Source of the DNA: a virus
Direction: 5' to 3' (one strand)
Virus record (IMG/VR): IMGVR_UViG_3300027902_000015
Location: 1-42,380 of that record
DNA length: 42,380 nt
In this document: piece after piece, positions 1 through 9,894 of the stretch
How the letters are laid out: every line of letters starts with the position of its first letter
How positions within the stretch are numbered: position 1 is the stretch's first letter
Position numbers and translations under genes: made by a program
Notes under the pieces: generated by a model
The model's database searches: none
What the model saw: the letters and a program-made list of their open reading frames with translations, nothing else
What the model was told of the DNA's origin: nothing

Positions 1-1
1 C

Positions 2-2020
2 TCTACTGGGAGAGAGGAGCCTATTGGAGGTCTTGAATCCGGTGGTATTGCAAAATCGATAGAAACTCCTGAATCTAACCCGGCACTTGATTCTGGTAAA
101 AAAAAGGGTGGTGGGGGTGAACAGAATCGACTCAACTCTCTCTTTGATACTCTAACAAAAGAACAAGCCAGTTTAACTAGTGGAAAGGCGGCTGAAATAT
201 ATGCCACTCTTGATAAAACTTTAACTCAAATTCAAGGCAAAGCAGAGCATAGAGCAGTAACTCAAGCCGAGGTGGAAGTCTTAGCGAGGTCAGTAGCCGC
301 AAAGAAAATAGAAAAACTTTATGAAGATCAGACTCTTTGGGTAGCAAAGGAGTATGGAGATCAAACAGTAGCTTTGAATGCTGAGGAAGAGGAGAAACTT
401 AAAACTGTTAGATATACTGGAGAGATGACTTATCAAGATCAAGTGAAGTTGTACAATTTGCAGAATCAAATACATGAAGTTTTTAATAAAAAGAGAGCGG
501 CTAATAATTTAGAGATAGCCGATACTGAATTAAACAATCAAAAAACATATAATGACGCTCTTGCCTCTGCTTCTCCATATCTTGAAGTTCAACTTCGTTT
601 AAAGAAAGAGTCTTTGGATATAGAGAATAAACTGGCCCAAGACGCCATCACTAAGTTGATAGATCAGAAAAAAGAATTAGCAGTTTATGAGGATATTTTT
701 AGAAAAAGACAAGAAGGTATTAATCAAGCTAAACAAGAGGCTTTAATTCGTGAAGGTTGGATGAAAGAAGACGTTTCTGGTGGACTTAAATCAGGAGCCC
801 TGGAGAGAGATAAGGAGTCTGTTACTCGAACTGCACAATGGACCATTGATGCCATGAAGGGAGCGGAACAATATATAGGAGAATCTGGAGGTCAGGCATT
901 TGTAGATTTTATACACAACAAGAAAACCGATCTCACTAAAATGTTTACTGATTTAGGAGATTCTTTGATTAAGCAGTTGTTGAAGATGGGAACTACCAGG
1001 TTATTTGATACGGTATGGACTGGTCTTGGTAAGTTGTTTGATTTAGATGTAAAGGGTAAACCAGATGGAAGTAGCGCTGCGAAAGCCCTCCATGTGACTT
1101 TTGAAGGATTGGAAGGAAAAGGACTAGGAAAAGTTGGTGGAGGGGAAGCTGCTTATCAACGGTCAGTAACTTCTGCTGGTAAAATTGGGTATACTATAGG
1201 GGGCAGTAAAGAGTTTGATTTCACCGATATGTACAAGAAAGAAACTATTTTTGATAAGGCCATGAACAGGGATCAGAAGGAGTGGTTAGTTGGATTCAAA
1301 AACTTGGATAAAGAGCAGAACGTTTATGTCAGAATGCAGCAAAAGATGGCGGACGAGAATAAAGATGCTTTTGATACTGAATACATAAAAAGTTATCAAG
1401 ATGATTTTACCGGAATGACTACCAATATAACTGGAATTTGGGGAACTGCCCAAGGGCTTATGACGGCAGCCGGGGTTACTGGAGAAGCCCAAAGGATAAC
1501 TTCAATGATCGGTTATGCTACACAGGCAATTAGCATCGTTCAAAAATTAGCTAAAGGGACCATTCTTGCAGACGCTTATCGTGCTGCGGCTGCGGCATAC
1601 GCCTGGATGGTGGAGATGTTCGGACCTATTATAGGAATTCCTCTTGGAATGGCGGCCGCCGCTATAACTTTTGCTGCAGTTTCTGCTTACGGAGTCTTTG
1701 GTGGCGAAACAAAGGGAATCGCTTCATCTGCTGGTGGGGATTATCAAGTAGTGGCTACTGGCACTCGCCAGGTCCACCAGGATGAAACCATTCTCCCAGC
1801 ATGGGCAGCAAATAGTTGGCGGGATATTGTGAGTCGAGAAAATATGGGAGGACGATCTGGGGAGAATGGAGGCACTACTGTAAATGCTCCGATCAATATT
1901 TCTATTCATCCTCGCCAGGAAATGACCCAAGCGGATTACGACCGGCATGCCAGGATGATTAAGACCTCACTGAATAAGCATATCGGGACCAGGGGGCAGA
2001 CAATAGGGGATGGTAGGTAA
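2..2020 (+). CDS. Tail tape-measure protein, C-terminal part (cut by window edge)
   Basis: The frame is open from the first bases, so only the C-terminal ~672 residues are present. The visible part is rich in charged alpha-helix/coiled coil for its first third, then has an Ala/Gly-rich hydrophobic stretch (AYAWMVEMFGPIIG onward) of the kind inserted into membranes by tape-measure proteins. The C-terminus (PINISIHPRQEMT..., then a basic end) resembles lambda gpH-like tape measures. It stops with TAATGG, overlapping the next gene by one base. The call rests on composition, hydrophobic segment and position just upstream of tail-tip genes; no enzymatic domain is visible. Confidence 0.72.
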   Translation, partial: STGREEPIGGLESGGIAKSIETPESNPALDSGKKKGGGGEQNRLNSLFDTLTKEQASLTSGKAAEIYATLDKTLTQIQGKAEHRAVTQAEVEVLARSVAAKKIEKLYEDQTLWVAKEYGDQTVALNAEEEEKLKTVRYTGEMTYQDQVKLYNLQNQIHEVFNKKRAANNLEIADTELNNQKTYNDALASASPYLEVQLRLKKESLDIENKLAQDAITKLIDQKKELAVYEDIFRKRQEGINQAKQEALIREGWMKEDVSGGLKSGALERDKESVTRTAQWTIDAMKGAEQYIGESGGQAFVDFIHNKKTDLTKMFTDLGDSLIKQLLKMGTTRLFDTVWTGLGKLFDLDVKGKPDGSSAAKALHVTFEGLEGKGLGKVGGGEAAYQRSVTSAGKIGYTIGGSKEFDFTDMYKKETIFDKAMNRDQKEWLVGFKNLDKEQNVYVRMQQKMADENKDAFDTEYIKSYQDDFTGMTTNITGIWGTAQGLMTAAGVTGEAQRITSMIGYATQAISIVQKLAKGTILADAYRAAAAAYAWMVEMFGPIIGIPLGMAAAAITFAAVSAYGVFGGETKGIASSAGGDYQVVATGTRQVHQDETILPAWAANSWRDIVSRENMGGRSGENGGTTVNAPINISIHPRQEMTQADYDRHARMIKTSLNKHIGTRGQTIGDGR

Positions 2021-2400
2021 TGGCAAACGGGAAAATAATCTATCCTCATGGAGACCCTAGTCCCACGACCTACGTCTTTGTCAAAAATCCGGATTGGGGT
2101 CATGAGGGAGGGTATGTCGAAACCGATGATAATGCTCGGGGGTTGGACGGCACTTTACAAAGTTACGCCGGGCCAGTAAAAAAGACTTTCAATTTGACAT
2201 TCACCCGAGTCGAAAAGGCCCAACTCGACGCCCTCACCCTGGCCTGGGCCGCCCAATGTCCGGTAGATTTATATCTGGACGGGGCGATCCTAGATGCAAC
2301 GGTTAAGGTGATGAAACCAGTCATATGGAAATCAGAAGCAGCCTTTGTTGGGGGCGGCGTTTACACCTACACTTTTGATGTGATCGTGGAAGAAATATGA
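2020..2400 (+). CDS. Minor tail protein (tail-tip/distal tail type)
   Basis: 126 aa, beta-rich, with no signal peptide or membrane segment. It lies directly between the tape measure and the large hub-like protein, the usual place of a small tail-tip protein that links tube and baseplate (lambda gpM-like position). The middle section (KKTFNLTFTRVEKAQLDAL) resembles small phage tail proteins that describe substitutions along a strip, but I cannot assign a family. The start is coupled to the tape-measure stop (TAATG), and the stop overlaps the next ATG (ATGA). Confidence 0.6.
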   Translation: MANGKIIYPHGDPSPTTYVFVKNPDWGHEGGYVETDDNARGLDGTLQSYAGPVKKTFNLTFTRVEKAQLDALTLAWAAQCPVDLYLDGAILDATVKVMKPVIWKSEAAFVGGGVYTYTFDVIVEEI

Positions 2401-5216
2401 TTCCGGCCGGCGCAGACTACTTATCAAAGGAAGCTCTACAAATAGGGGCGATTCCGGTGATCCGGGCTACGCTTTTACCTTATCTGTGGCCTGATGGGAT
2501 TGATGCTGCCGGGTCCTTTGTTGATTGTGCTTACGTTTCCCCGAACCGAATTCAGGCCAATTATGAGGGGTTCACCGGTGGGTCCTGGATTTCCTCAATA
2601 CTCACCGCAAATTTACAGATTTCCAGTTCATCGGCGGTTATTACCTGGGCTTGGAACTCTCCAGGTTTTGATCTAGTGCTTTACTGGAGAGGGGCTATGA
2701 GCACTTCGGCTTTGGTCGCGGCGTCATGGGTCCTGGTAACCAATGGCAATACCCCACAAATACAACCTTACTATCAATTCAAGCTTACGATAGATGGTTA
2801 TCGCTCCTGGGCTATAGATTCCTCAGGGGATGCGGACAATTTCACGGCCTGGGCTGAGGATTCTCCCGGGAATCTGGACTCATATCAGGGATATGCAGCT
2901 GATACTAATGTGCCCGGTGATCTTCTCACTTATATAGAAACTCTCAATCTCCTGGGAGAACTGACTATCGTTCGGGATATTGAACAGGCCGGGACTGTGA
3001 CCGTCGAGGCCCCCAAGGCTTTTGATGACCTAGTGGCCGGGTCTCATTCCGGGTTGATTTTGAATAACCGCCAGGTGGACTCAATAAGTGGTTTTCCGGC
3101 GCCATCCTATTCCCCGAACAAAAGTAGTTTTATTTTTGCGGGAAAGAATTGGTTTGGAACACAGTTACGAATGGAACTCGGTTGGCTCAAAGGCGCGAGT
3201 TTTAGCCTCAATGCCGCAGGCACAGGTTATGCCCCCGGTCAGACCCTAACCGTAGTTCAATCCGAAGCGTCTTTTATGACTCTAAGGGTTTTGACCATCA
3301 CCGGAGGAGGTGGCACAGGCCCGGTTGGAACGGCAGAAATTTTAACTCAGGGACGCGGTTATTATCCTGCTACCGGGTTACTGACCACCGTCAATACCGG
3401 CTCCGGGACCGGCTGCAAGATTAACCTCCTGACTGTTGGGGATTTCACCGATTTTATTATTCTATTTTTAGGGAAAATTACGAAATGGGGGCCAATTTCA
3501 AGGGCAGTTGATCAAACCGGCGTGGCACAGGCAAATACGGTTGAGATTTACGCAAAGGATTGGATGACTGATTGCCTACAAAAAAGGGTGGCACTGCCGG
3601 CCCTTGATGGCACCCCGGAACCTTTGACCTTTGGAGAATTTCTTTGCAAAGCTGATGCAGTTTCAGGATGGTCTCCAGTTCCCGCTATTCGCACCGCATA
3701 TTTCGAAAATGATAATTACAATGAACTTGACAGAATAGTGGTTTTAGGGGGAGGCTCTTGTAGTCTCATTACCCCAGGACTTACCGGAACCCGGGCGATC
3801 CAATTCCAGACCACGGCAGGAGGAATTCAAACCGTCTATGGATCAATCATTCTTCCTTATGCAGGGGAAATGTTTATTACTGGAAGCATCCGATTTTCTA
3901 CTATTCCAACAACCATAGCTAATCTAAATATGACTTTCATGCAGGTAATTGATTCCACCGGTGCTGCTGATTTCGCCATTCAAATTGACAATACTGGAAA
4001 TATTTGGGGAAGTAATATTGGTCAGACAAAGTTTAACATCCTATCTTATTTGGATATTCCCCTATCCTTTGCCATATGGTTGTGCCCAACTAATCCAGGA
4101 TATGTTAAGGTCTGGATCAATGAGGCTGAAATCCTGACTTACCAGGGTAATATTTCCGGCGATCATCCTTTAGAATTTAGATTTGGAGTTCAAACATCTT
4201 CTTCTCCGGAAGCCTGGGTTATCAATTTTGACGATATTGAGGTCAGGCCAAAATATTATGACAATGCTTTTAAAGTAGACGGTGGACCTTTCGAATCCAT
4301 CGGCCCGGTTTATCTTGATAACTATCCCCAACCGGATACACAGACAATCATAAATAATAGTCAAAACTATACCCAGACCCTTACCCGACTTCCGGAATAT
4401 GGAATGGTGCAATTTATTAGTACTGATCCCACCTTCAAACCTTCCGGTACCATAGAATTCCGGGTCGCGGAACACACCGGAGGCCGTCATGCTCTAGACA
4501 TTATCCAGTCACTTTTGTCCGTAGCTGGTTTAACCAACTATATTGACGCAACCTCCCTGGCCTCAGCTTATGCCACCTCTCCAGATGACGTCATTAATGC
4601 CAGGTTTGAGGGTGGGAAGAAGGATAAAAACTCCTTTGGCCTTAAAGAGATAGTGAACCTTGGCATAACTGTGGCCGACTGTCTCAAAGAAATCTGTTCC
4701 AGAATGCTTTATTGGATCTTTATTGACGCCGGTAAAATAAAAATCGTTCCCTATACCGGGATTCCTCCATCCTCCCCGATTATGGCACTGACTGTTTCAA
4801 ATCTTTATGAGGCCATGCAGATCATTGACCTGGATCAGCTTAATGACTTTGTATCGGCAACATATGGATGGTATGAGCATTCACCTAGTCTTTTTGTCCT
4901 AGTCGGGAACCAAACCGCGGGAGGGCAAGGCACCTGCTTAGATTTCACCTGGGGTTCTCCTGTGTCCTCTGAGAACCGAGATTTGGCACTGGCCAAGACT
5001 ACTCTTCTACTCAAGTTTTTAAGTGCTCAAGAACGCCTGGAGCCGGTTAGAACGTCCCTTTCTGGGGCTCGGCTTGAACTCATGGAGGTAGTTAGTGTGC
5101 GAGATGAATTGTTAAATGATGAAGCCATAAATTACTGGATCACCCGGAAAGAACCCGGCCTTGACCCTGGAAGTCGGGAAACCACTTTACAACTAATGAG
5201 ATTTTTGGGGGAATAA
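2397..5216 (+). CDS. Large tail-tip/hub protein with lectin-like insert
   Basis: 939 aa. The N-terminal ~250 residues are beta-rich. Residues ~274-350 carry two glycine-rich repeats of the type GTGYAPGQTLTV and GRGYYPATGLLTTV, a motif common in phage structural proteins. Residues ~480-620 look like a LamG/concanavalin jelly-roll (IRFSTIPTTI..., WINEAEILTY..., WVINFDDIEV) that may bind carbohydrate. The C-terminal ~300 residues have the mixed alpha/beta composition of tail hub proteins. The start is coupled by ATGA to the previous gene. Position after the tape measure and a small tail protein supports a baseplate hub; the domain calls are from pattern only. Confidence 0.6.
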   Translation: MIPAGADYLSKEALQIGAIPVIRATLLPYLWPDGIDAAGSFVDCAYVSPNRIQANYEGFTGGSWISSILTANLQISSSSAVITWAWNSPGFDLVLYWRGAMSTSALVAASWVLVTNGNTPQIQPYYQFKLTIDGYRSWAIDSSGDADNFTAWAEDSPGNLDSYQGYAADTNVPGDLLTYIETLNLLGELTIVRDIEQAGTVTVEAPKAFDDLVAGSHSGLILNNRQVDSISGFPAPSYSPNKSSFIFAGKNWFGTQLRMELGWLKGASFSLNAAGTGYAPGQTLTVVQSEASFMTLRVLTITGGGGTGPVGTAEILTQGRGYYPATGLLTTVNTGSGTGCKINLLTVGDFTDFIILFLGKITKWGPISRAVDQTGVAQANTVEIYAKDWMTDCLQKRVALPALDGTPEPLTFGEFLCKADAVSGWSPVPAIRTAYFENDNYNELDRIVVLGGGSCSLITPGLTGTRAIQFQTTAGGIQTVYGSIILPYAGEMFITGSIRFSTIPTTIANLNMTFMQVIDSTGAADFAIQIDNTGNIWGSNIGQTKFNILSYLDIPLSFAIWLCPTNPGYVKVWINEAEILTYQGNISGDHPLEFRFGVQTSSSPEAWVINFDDIEVRPKYYDNAFKVDGGPFESIGPVYLDNYPQPDTQTIINNSQNYTQTLTRLPEYGMVQFISTDPTFKPSGTIEFRVAEHTGGRHALDIIQSLLSVAGLTNYIDATSLASAYATSPDDVINARFEGGKKDKNSFGLKEIVNLGITVADCLKEICSRMLYWIFIDAGKIKIVPYTGIPPSSPIMALTVSNLYEAMQIIDLDQLNDFVSATYGWYEHSPSLFVLVGNQTAGGQGTCLDFTWGSPVSSENRDLALAKTTLLLKFLSAQERLEPVRTSLSGARLELMEVVSVRDELLNDEAINYWITRKEPGLDPGSRETTLQLMRFLGE

Positions 5217-6329
5217 ATGGCCATACCTAATGAAAAATGGCAACCCGGGACAGGGAAGCAGGTCATTCTCAAAAGTGATTTTGTGGATATTGAGCGAGGA
5301 ATCTTGACACAGGGCCAGGTTCGAATGCAACCTTCTCTTGTCTGGGTAGATGCTGCGACGGTGAGGGTTGAGGCCACACCTGATTGCCCGGCCACCATGC
5401 AGTTAAACGGAATACCTAATATCCTCAATCCATCAACTCAAGTAAGCGGCAGTCTCAGTGATGGGATAGTCCGTACAGTTGACAGTAATGTTTCTTTGGG
5501 CATGGCTACCGGTGGACTTTATGGAATTACACAGACTGAAAAATCTTCGCAATGGTATGCGATTTATGCCATAGCCGCGGCCGAGGTTACAACCTTTAAT
5601 ATTAAAGCTATGCCGATAATGAGATTTTATAGTCAATCAAGCCGAGTAATTACTATCAGAAATAATTTGAATTTAGCAAATATTGGTTATGGATTTACTA
5701 CGGACGAACTTGTTGGAGGAAAGATTTATTTTATTTCCGGAACTTCTAAAGGTCTTATGCGAACTATACTTCATAATAATAATAACAATTCAACTGGAGG
5801 AACCATTGAATATTCTGGATCAACTTTAAGCGCATCGGCAGGAGATTGGTTTTTCGTTCTTCCGTTTACGAATTTTCGTTTCATCGGAACTGTTTTCAAC
5901 AATTCATCCGGAAATATTCGCAATTTTCTTAAAATTGGGAATCGGGTGCAATTATTAGAATCAAGTCAAGTTGTTATCCATAATGGAGTATCGGAAGATA
6001 TTTCCGGCCTTTGCCCTCTGGCCACTGAAAGCAGAATGTCATTATTTAGGACCACAGTACCATTAGTGGGTCCAATGGACACAATTAAATTGGCGCACCC
6101 GAGCGATACTAACGGATTTGGCGCCTCCAGTGAGCGAGCCTGTGACCTAGATATCTCTATAGCTTTGGAAAGGGATTATAATTATGTAATTTATGGTATA
6201 ACCAGTGAGATAACCAGACACTTAAATGTTACTTTAGATTCCCCAATACAACTATGTAAATACATAATTAATGGGGCGGACTCTGCTTTTGTGCTTTCAT
6301 ATGCCTATCCACCTGGATGTGGCTTTTAA
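5217..6329 (+). CDS. Tail-associated structural protein, unknown family
   Basis: 370 aa, beta-rich, beginning MAIPNEKWQPGTGKQ, with the ATG directly after the TAA of the hub-like gene. It has many short hydrophobic-polar alternations and an Asn-rich loop (HNNNNNSTGG), as seen in fibre or baseplate components, but no catalytic motif. It is followed within 11 bases by a small membrane protein with its own ribosome binding site. A role in the tail tip or fibre attachment is inferred from position alone. Confidence 0.5.
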   Translation: MAIPNEKWQPGTGKQVILKSDFVDIERGILTQGQVRMQPSLVWVDAATVRVEATPDCPATMQLNGIPNILNPSTQVSGSLSDGIVRTVDSNVSLGMATGGLYGITQTEKSSQWYAIYAIAAAEVTTFNIKAMPIMRFYSQSSRVITIRNNLNLANIGYGFTTDELVGGKIYFISGTSKGLMRTILHNNNNNSTGGTIEYSGSTLSASAGDWFFVLPFTNFRFIGTVFNNSSGNIRNFLKIGNRVQLLESSQVVIHNGVSEDISGLCPLATESRMSLFRTTVPLVGPMDTIKLAHPSDTNGFGASSERACDLDISIALERDYNYVIYGITSEITRHLNVTLDSPIQLCKYIINGADSAFVLSYAYPPGCGF

Positions 6330-6340
6330 GGAGACGTTCT

Positions 6341-6559
6341 ATGGGTGGTCTTTTCATTTTAATCAAACCAAGGAGACTAAATAAGATTATATGGGTGGCT
6401 TTGTTTTTGTTACTGGGGTTTCGGGGAATAGGTTACACCGCCCATCAATCCGGCTTGTATCCGGGGCTATCGATGGGACTGTCGCAACCCTCAATCGGGA
6501 CACCCTTAAGCGGCTGGGGAATTTTGGGGTGGGGGAACTCACCTGGATGGGGGAACTAA
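6341..6559 (+). CDS. Small membrane-anchored protein with GWG-rich tail
   Basis: 72 aa if started at the ATG preceded by AAGGAG with seven bases of spacing; an upstream ATG at 6317 overlaps the previous gene and has no good Shine-Dalgarno. A basic N-terminus (KPRRLNK) is followed by one hydrophobic segment (IIWVALFLLLGF), then a Gly/Trp/Ser/Pro-rich tail with repeated GWG (SGWGILGWGNSPGWGN). I do not recognise the family. It lies between structural genes and ends two bases before the next ATG. Confidence 0.45.
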   Translation: MGGLFILIKPRRLNKIIWVALFLLLGFRGIGYTAHQSGLYPGLSMGLSQPSIGTPLSGWGILGWGNSPGWGN

Positions 6560-6560
6560 A

Positions 6561-7352
6561 ATGAAAAAATTATTGATCATCTTTCTGGTTCTTTTGACTT
6601 GTTCATCGGCTATCGCGGCAAATACTTCCACCACCAATTACGGTTTTCCCAAACCGGCCAGCGGCGACAATGGGGCCGCCTGGATAGCCGACTTTAACGG
6701 CCGACTGGATACGGCAGATGCGGCGATCAAGACGGCCTTGGATGGCAAACTGCCTCTGGCTGGTGGGACCATCGCGGGCAATTTAGCCTTCTCTGGTACT
6801 GGTAATTGGGGCTTGACGCATAATCCCCTGACCACTACCCAAAGGAACGCACTGACTAATGTCCCTGGTGGCGCAGTCGTTTGGAACTCCACCACTACAA
6901 GGGTTAATCTATGCACAGATGCGACTCCCCAATCCACTCCTACCTGGTCTCCGGGTTGGGTGCGCTTAGATGGCGACACCATGACCGGGAATCTTACCGC
7001 CAATGTCAGCCCTACCTCTGCAACGATTACCACTGGTTCGTCTATATACCCAGGCAGCACTGGTGCAGTTGGCGGAACGAAGGTTCAACATTTTACGATC
7101 ACGGCGTTAAATGGCACCGCTACATTTTACTCCCCACAAGGTAGTTGGAACGATGGTGATCTATTAACTATCAGAATTAAGGATGATGGTAATATCAGAA
7201 CATTGGATTTTACCACTTCGCCTCGTTACCGGAATGGTACGGATGTAGGCAAGCCTACTGCCACGGTTCCAAATAAAACTATGTATGTTCAATTTTGCTA
7301 TAACTATCCAGATGATAAATGGGACTTGGTTGCCACTCCGGGAGGATTCTAA
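6561..7352 (+). CDS. Fibre-type protein with an N-terminal signal peptide
   Basis: 263 aa. The first ~20 residues are a textbook signal peptide (MKKLLIIFLVLLTCSSAIA, with a likely cut after AIA). The mature part begins with TTNYGFPKPASGDN and a D-G-K-L-P-L-A-G-G-T-I pattern, repeated later as DGDTMTGNL; both are typical of phage tail-fibre and baseplate-adaptor proteins. LLTC is not a good lipobox. A secretion signal is odd for a virion protein: either the product acts in the envelope, or the leader is unrelated to assembly. It is followed by the PHP-domain fibre protein with one base between. Confidence 0.55.
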   Translation: MKKLLIIFLVLLTCSSAIAANTSTTNYGFPKPASGDNGAAWIADFNGRLDTADAAIKTALDGKLPLAGGTIAGNLAFSGTGNWGLTHNPLTTTQRNALTNVPGGAVVWNSTTTRVNLCTDATPQSTPTWSPGWVRLDGDTMTGNLTANVSPTSATITTGSSIYPGSTGAVGGTKVQHFTITALNGTATFYSPQGSWNDGDLLTIRIKDDGNIRTLDFTTSPRYRNGTDVGKPTATVPNKTMYVQFCYNYPDDKWDLVATPGGF

Positions 7353-7353
7353 C

Positions 7354-9528
7354 ATGGGGTTCTTCGACTCTAAAGTTAAGTGGACTCTTCGAGATAAAAT
7401 GTCTGTCGATCTTGCGACCGGCATAAATGGCACTACCTGTGATAGTGGCCATCTCAGGACGGTGGTGGACACCAATGCCTGTATGTCGATATACAATGGG
7501 TATCTTTATGCGGCACCGGCGCTGTCGGCGGCGGGCAATCCGGGGATTTGGTATCCATCTATGTCCAGGGTTGCCGGTCAGTCGATGTTTTTTTATGTCC
7601 GCAAGAATACTATTAATACCTCTTTCCCGCGCATAGGTTGGTCAACCTCACAGAGCGGATCGACTGTTGTTTCTGGAATAAGTTTTGGCTCAGATGGCAA
7701 CTTTTATTCTATGAATGGTACTGGACTGGTAATTATTCCAGCTTCATACGCTGCCGACACTGATTATTATTTATGTCTGACGCAAAAGGGAACTGGCCAT
7801 TATATTTACATCAAGGGTGGAGCCTGGACAAACTGGACTCTGTTGTTTTGGGAGGCAATAACCAGCACAACTACCTTATATCCGGCCATCCTCCCAACTT
7901 ATACGCAGGCCAACAATTTCCCGAAGATAAGATTTTATGGCATTGCACCAAATATTTTCCCCGTCCCGGTTGCGAGCGATGCTTTTACCAGGACCGGGGC
8001 CATTAACACCACCGTTACAGATGGGGGTGGAGATACCGAACTCGGGGTTCATGGGGACGGAGTTCAATGGAGTAACGTACTGGGAACAGTGGCGACAAGC
8101 TCGGGTCATGTCGTGGCTACTGCAACGGCAAATGATGGGGCAAGTCCCACCCCTGGATCTGGAGCTTTTGCAATTGTTAATACCGGGGTACAGGATCGTC
8201 TACAATCAATAAAAGTAACTCAGACAACCCAAAGCGGAGGAATGATAATTAAATGGCTTAACAGCGCTAACTATGTGTCCTTATATTATTCCGGTGGCGG
8301 CCCTTACCCCAAAGTTAGACAGGTAGTAAATGGGACAATGACTTCTCAAACAGGGACTACTGCATATTCTGCCGGGGCGTTGTTACAGGGTTATTGCATA
8401 GGCAACCAACTCTATGTTTATTATAATGGAGTTTATCAATTCACTTGGACTATAGATAGCAGTTTGGTCAGCAATACCAATGCTGGAGTTGTTTTATGGT
8501 CAACCTCCAACGTGTATTGCGATGATTTTACGGTTTTTGACTTGACCAAAAATTATAATTATCTCCTGGACAAATACATCATCAATCCGACGCCCAATAT
8601 TATGCTGACTAACTCCTTGATTGGCGGGACTACTGCTCGCAAGGTGGCAGCGCATACCCATAGTTATCCTGATTCGACCGATACATTAACAAGTCAACTT
8701 CCAAGTCTTGTTATGAATGCTTATAAAAATGCTGGATTTGATGCCGTTTGTTTGACGGAGCATAATGTTACCCCCCATACTCCGGGAGACTATGGTATAA
8801 CTTGGATTCCAGGCAATGAAGAAACAACCAACGCTGAACCTACACATGGACATCATATAGGTAATTTAAATGCCTATCTGAATATAGTGGGGGCCGTAAG
8901 TATTCAAGACACGATAACAGGCATACTTGCACAGCAAGGTGCGCCGACGGCTGGTGATAGTAAGCCAAAGATAGCCTGTATAAATCACCCAAATGCTGTA
9001 ACCAAGGCATTAGAATATACAGTTGCTCAGGTTGTTCAAGCAACCGGCTACACGTTAATAGAAATCTACAATGCTATTGCGGATAAAAATCACCCGGAAG
9101 GGTATGCTACGGCGATTGTCAATGCTGCCCTGTATAGAGGAAAACAATTTTATTTAAATGCAGTCGATGATTGCCATGATATTACTGACTCAACCCAATT
9201 CAACAAGGGTTGGGATATGGTTTATGCTGCGTCAACATCTGCGGCTGATATTATTGCTGCTTATTTAGCAGGCAATTTCTACCCAACACAGGGGCCGACA
9301 ATTGCAGTGGTTAAGTCTGGGGCATTAATCACCGTAACGACACCGGATCAAGCAACCATCGCTTTCACAGGCGGCAAATTAGGGGGAGGAGTATCGTTAG
9401 CCACCCCCGCAACCAACGCAACTACCAACTCTTACACTTGCGACGGCACTGAAATTTGCGTACTTGCCACCGTGACCAGGAACGACGGGTTAATTGCTTG
9501 GAGTCAGGCAATATGGGTTCATACCTAA
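7354..9528 (+). CDS. Tail fibre/spike with lectin-like region and C-terminal PHP hydrolase domain
   Basis: 724 aa from the ATG preceded by GGGAGGATTCTAAC; a longer frame from 7285 overlaps the previous gene. Residues ~1-400 are beta-rich, with a probable concanavalin-like section (~210-400). Residues ~430-625 match the PHP metallophosphoesterase fold: AHTHSYPDSTD (His434, His436), DAVCLTEHN (~468), HGHH (~498), NHPN (~545) and DDCHD (~606) are the usual metal-ligand motifs. A short beta domain follows. PHP enzymes hydrolyse phosphoester bonds, so this may be a fibre that cleaves a phosphorylated surface polymer; the substrate is unknown. The PHP call is fairly strong, the fibre call rests on position and composition. 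Confidence 0.68.
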   Translation: MGFFDSKVKWTLRDKMSVDLATGINGTTCDSGHLRTVVDTNACMSIYNGYLYAAPALSAAGNPGIWYPSMSRVAGQSMFFYVRKNTINTSFPRIGWSTSQSGSTVVSGISFGSDGNFYSMNGTGLVIIPASYAADTDYYLCLTQKGTGHYIYIKGGAWTNWTLLFWEAITSTTTLYPAILPTYTQANNFPKIRFYGIAPNIFPVPVASDAFTRTGAINTTVTDGGGDTELGVHGDGVQWSNVLGTVATSSGHVVATATANDGASPTPGSGAFAIVNTGVQDRLQSIKVTQTTQSGGMIIKWLNSANYVSLYYSGGGPYPKVRQVVNGTMTSQTGTTAYSAGALLQGYCIGNQLYVYYNGVYQFTWTIDSSLVSNTNAGVVLWSTSNVYCDDFTVFDLTKNYNYLLDKYIINPTPNIMLTNSLIGGTTARKVAAHTHSYPDSTDTLTSQLPSLVMNAYKNAGFDAVCLTEHNVTPHTPGDYGITWIPGNEETTNAEPTHGHHIGNLNAYLNIVGAVSIQDTITGILAQQGAPTAGDSKPKIACINHPNAVTKALEYTVAQVVQATGYTLIEIYNAIADKNHPEGYATAIVNAALYRGKQFYLNAVDDCHDITDSTQFNKGWDMVYAASTSAADIIAAYLAGNFYPTQGPTIAVVKSGALITVTTPDQATIAFTGGKLGGGVSLATPATNATTNSYTCDGTEICVLATVTRNDGLIAWSQAIWVHT

Positions 9529-9552
9529 GTTCTGAGTATGCGAGGATACGAA

Positions 9553-9894
9553 ATGGAGCCTGAAATTAATATTTCTGCTACAGCAGATAGCAAAGATTGG
9601 CGTTCCTGGACCAATTACGTCCTATTTGCCATCGTAATTATTTTGATTTCAGGAGCGGCTTTCCTTAATAATAGGTTGGTTGATACCAGGTTTGACAACA
9701 TATCTAAGGGCATAACGGATCTAGAAAAAACTATAAAAGAGCGGTCTGATTCTCAACAAACCCTTCTCTCCCAACAGGGGCAAAAACTAGATCAAGTTTG
9801 TCACAAATTAAGTGAGCACGATACCTTACTTCGGATTCCATTTGACCAACGGCAGAAGTATTATCAGTCCTTTAAACTTGGGAATGAACGATGA
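9553..9894 (+). CDS. Membrane-anchored coiled-coil protein of the lysis region
   Basis: 113 aa from the ATG with GAGGATACGAA upstream; an in-frame ATG lies 15 bases earlier. There is one transmembrane helix (~residues 22-41, NYVLFAIVIILISGAAFL) followed by a coiled-coil region (~50-95) full of Lys/Glu/Gln. The topology resembles inner-membrane spanins or similar lysis accessory proteins, but the family is not recognised. The stop overlaps the endolysin start (ATGA). Confidence 0.5.
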   Translation: MEPEINISATADSKDWRSWTNYVLFAIVIILISGAAFLNNRLVDTRFDNISKGITDLEKTIKERSDSQQTLLSQQGQKLDQVCHKLSEHDTLLRIPFDQRQKYYQSFKLGNER

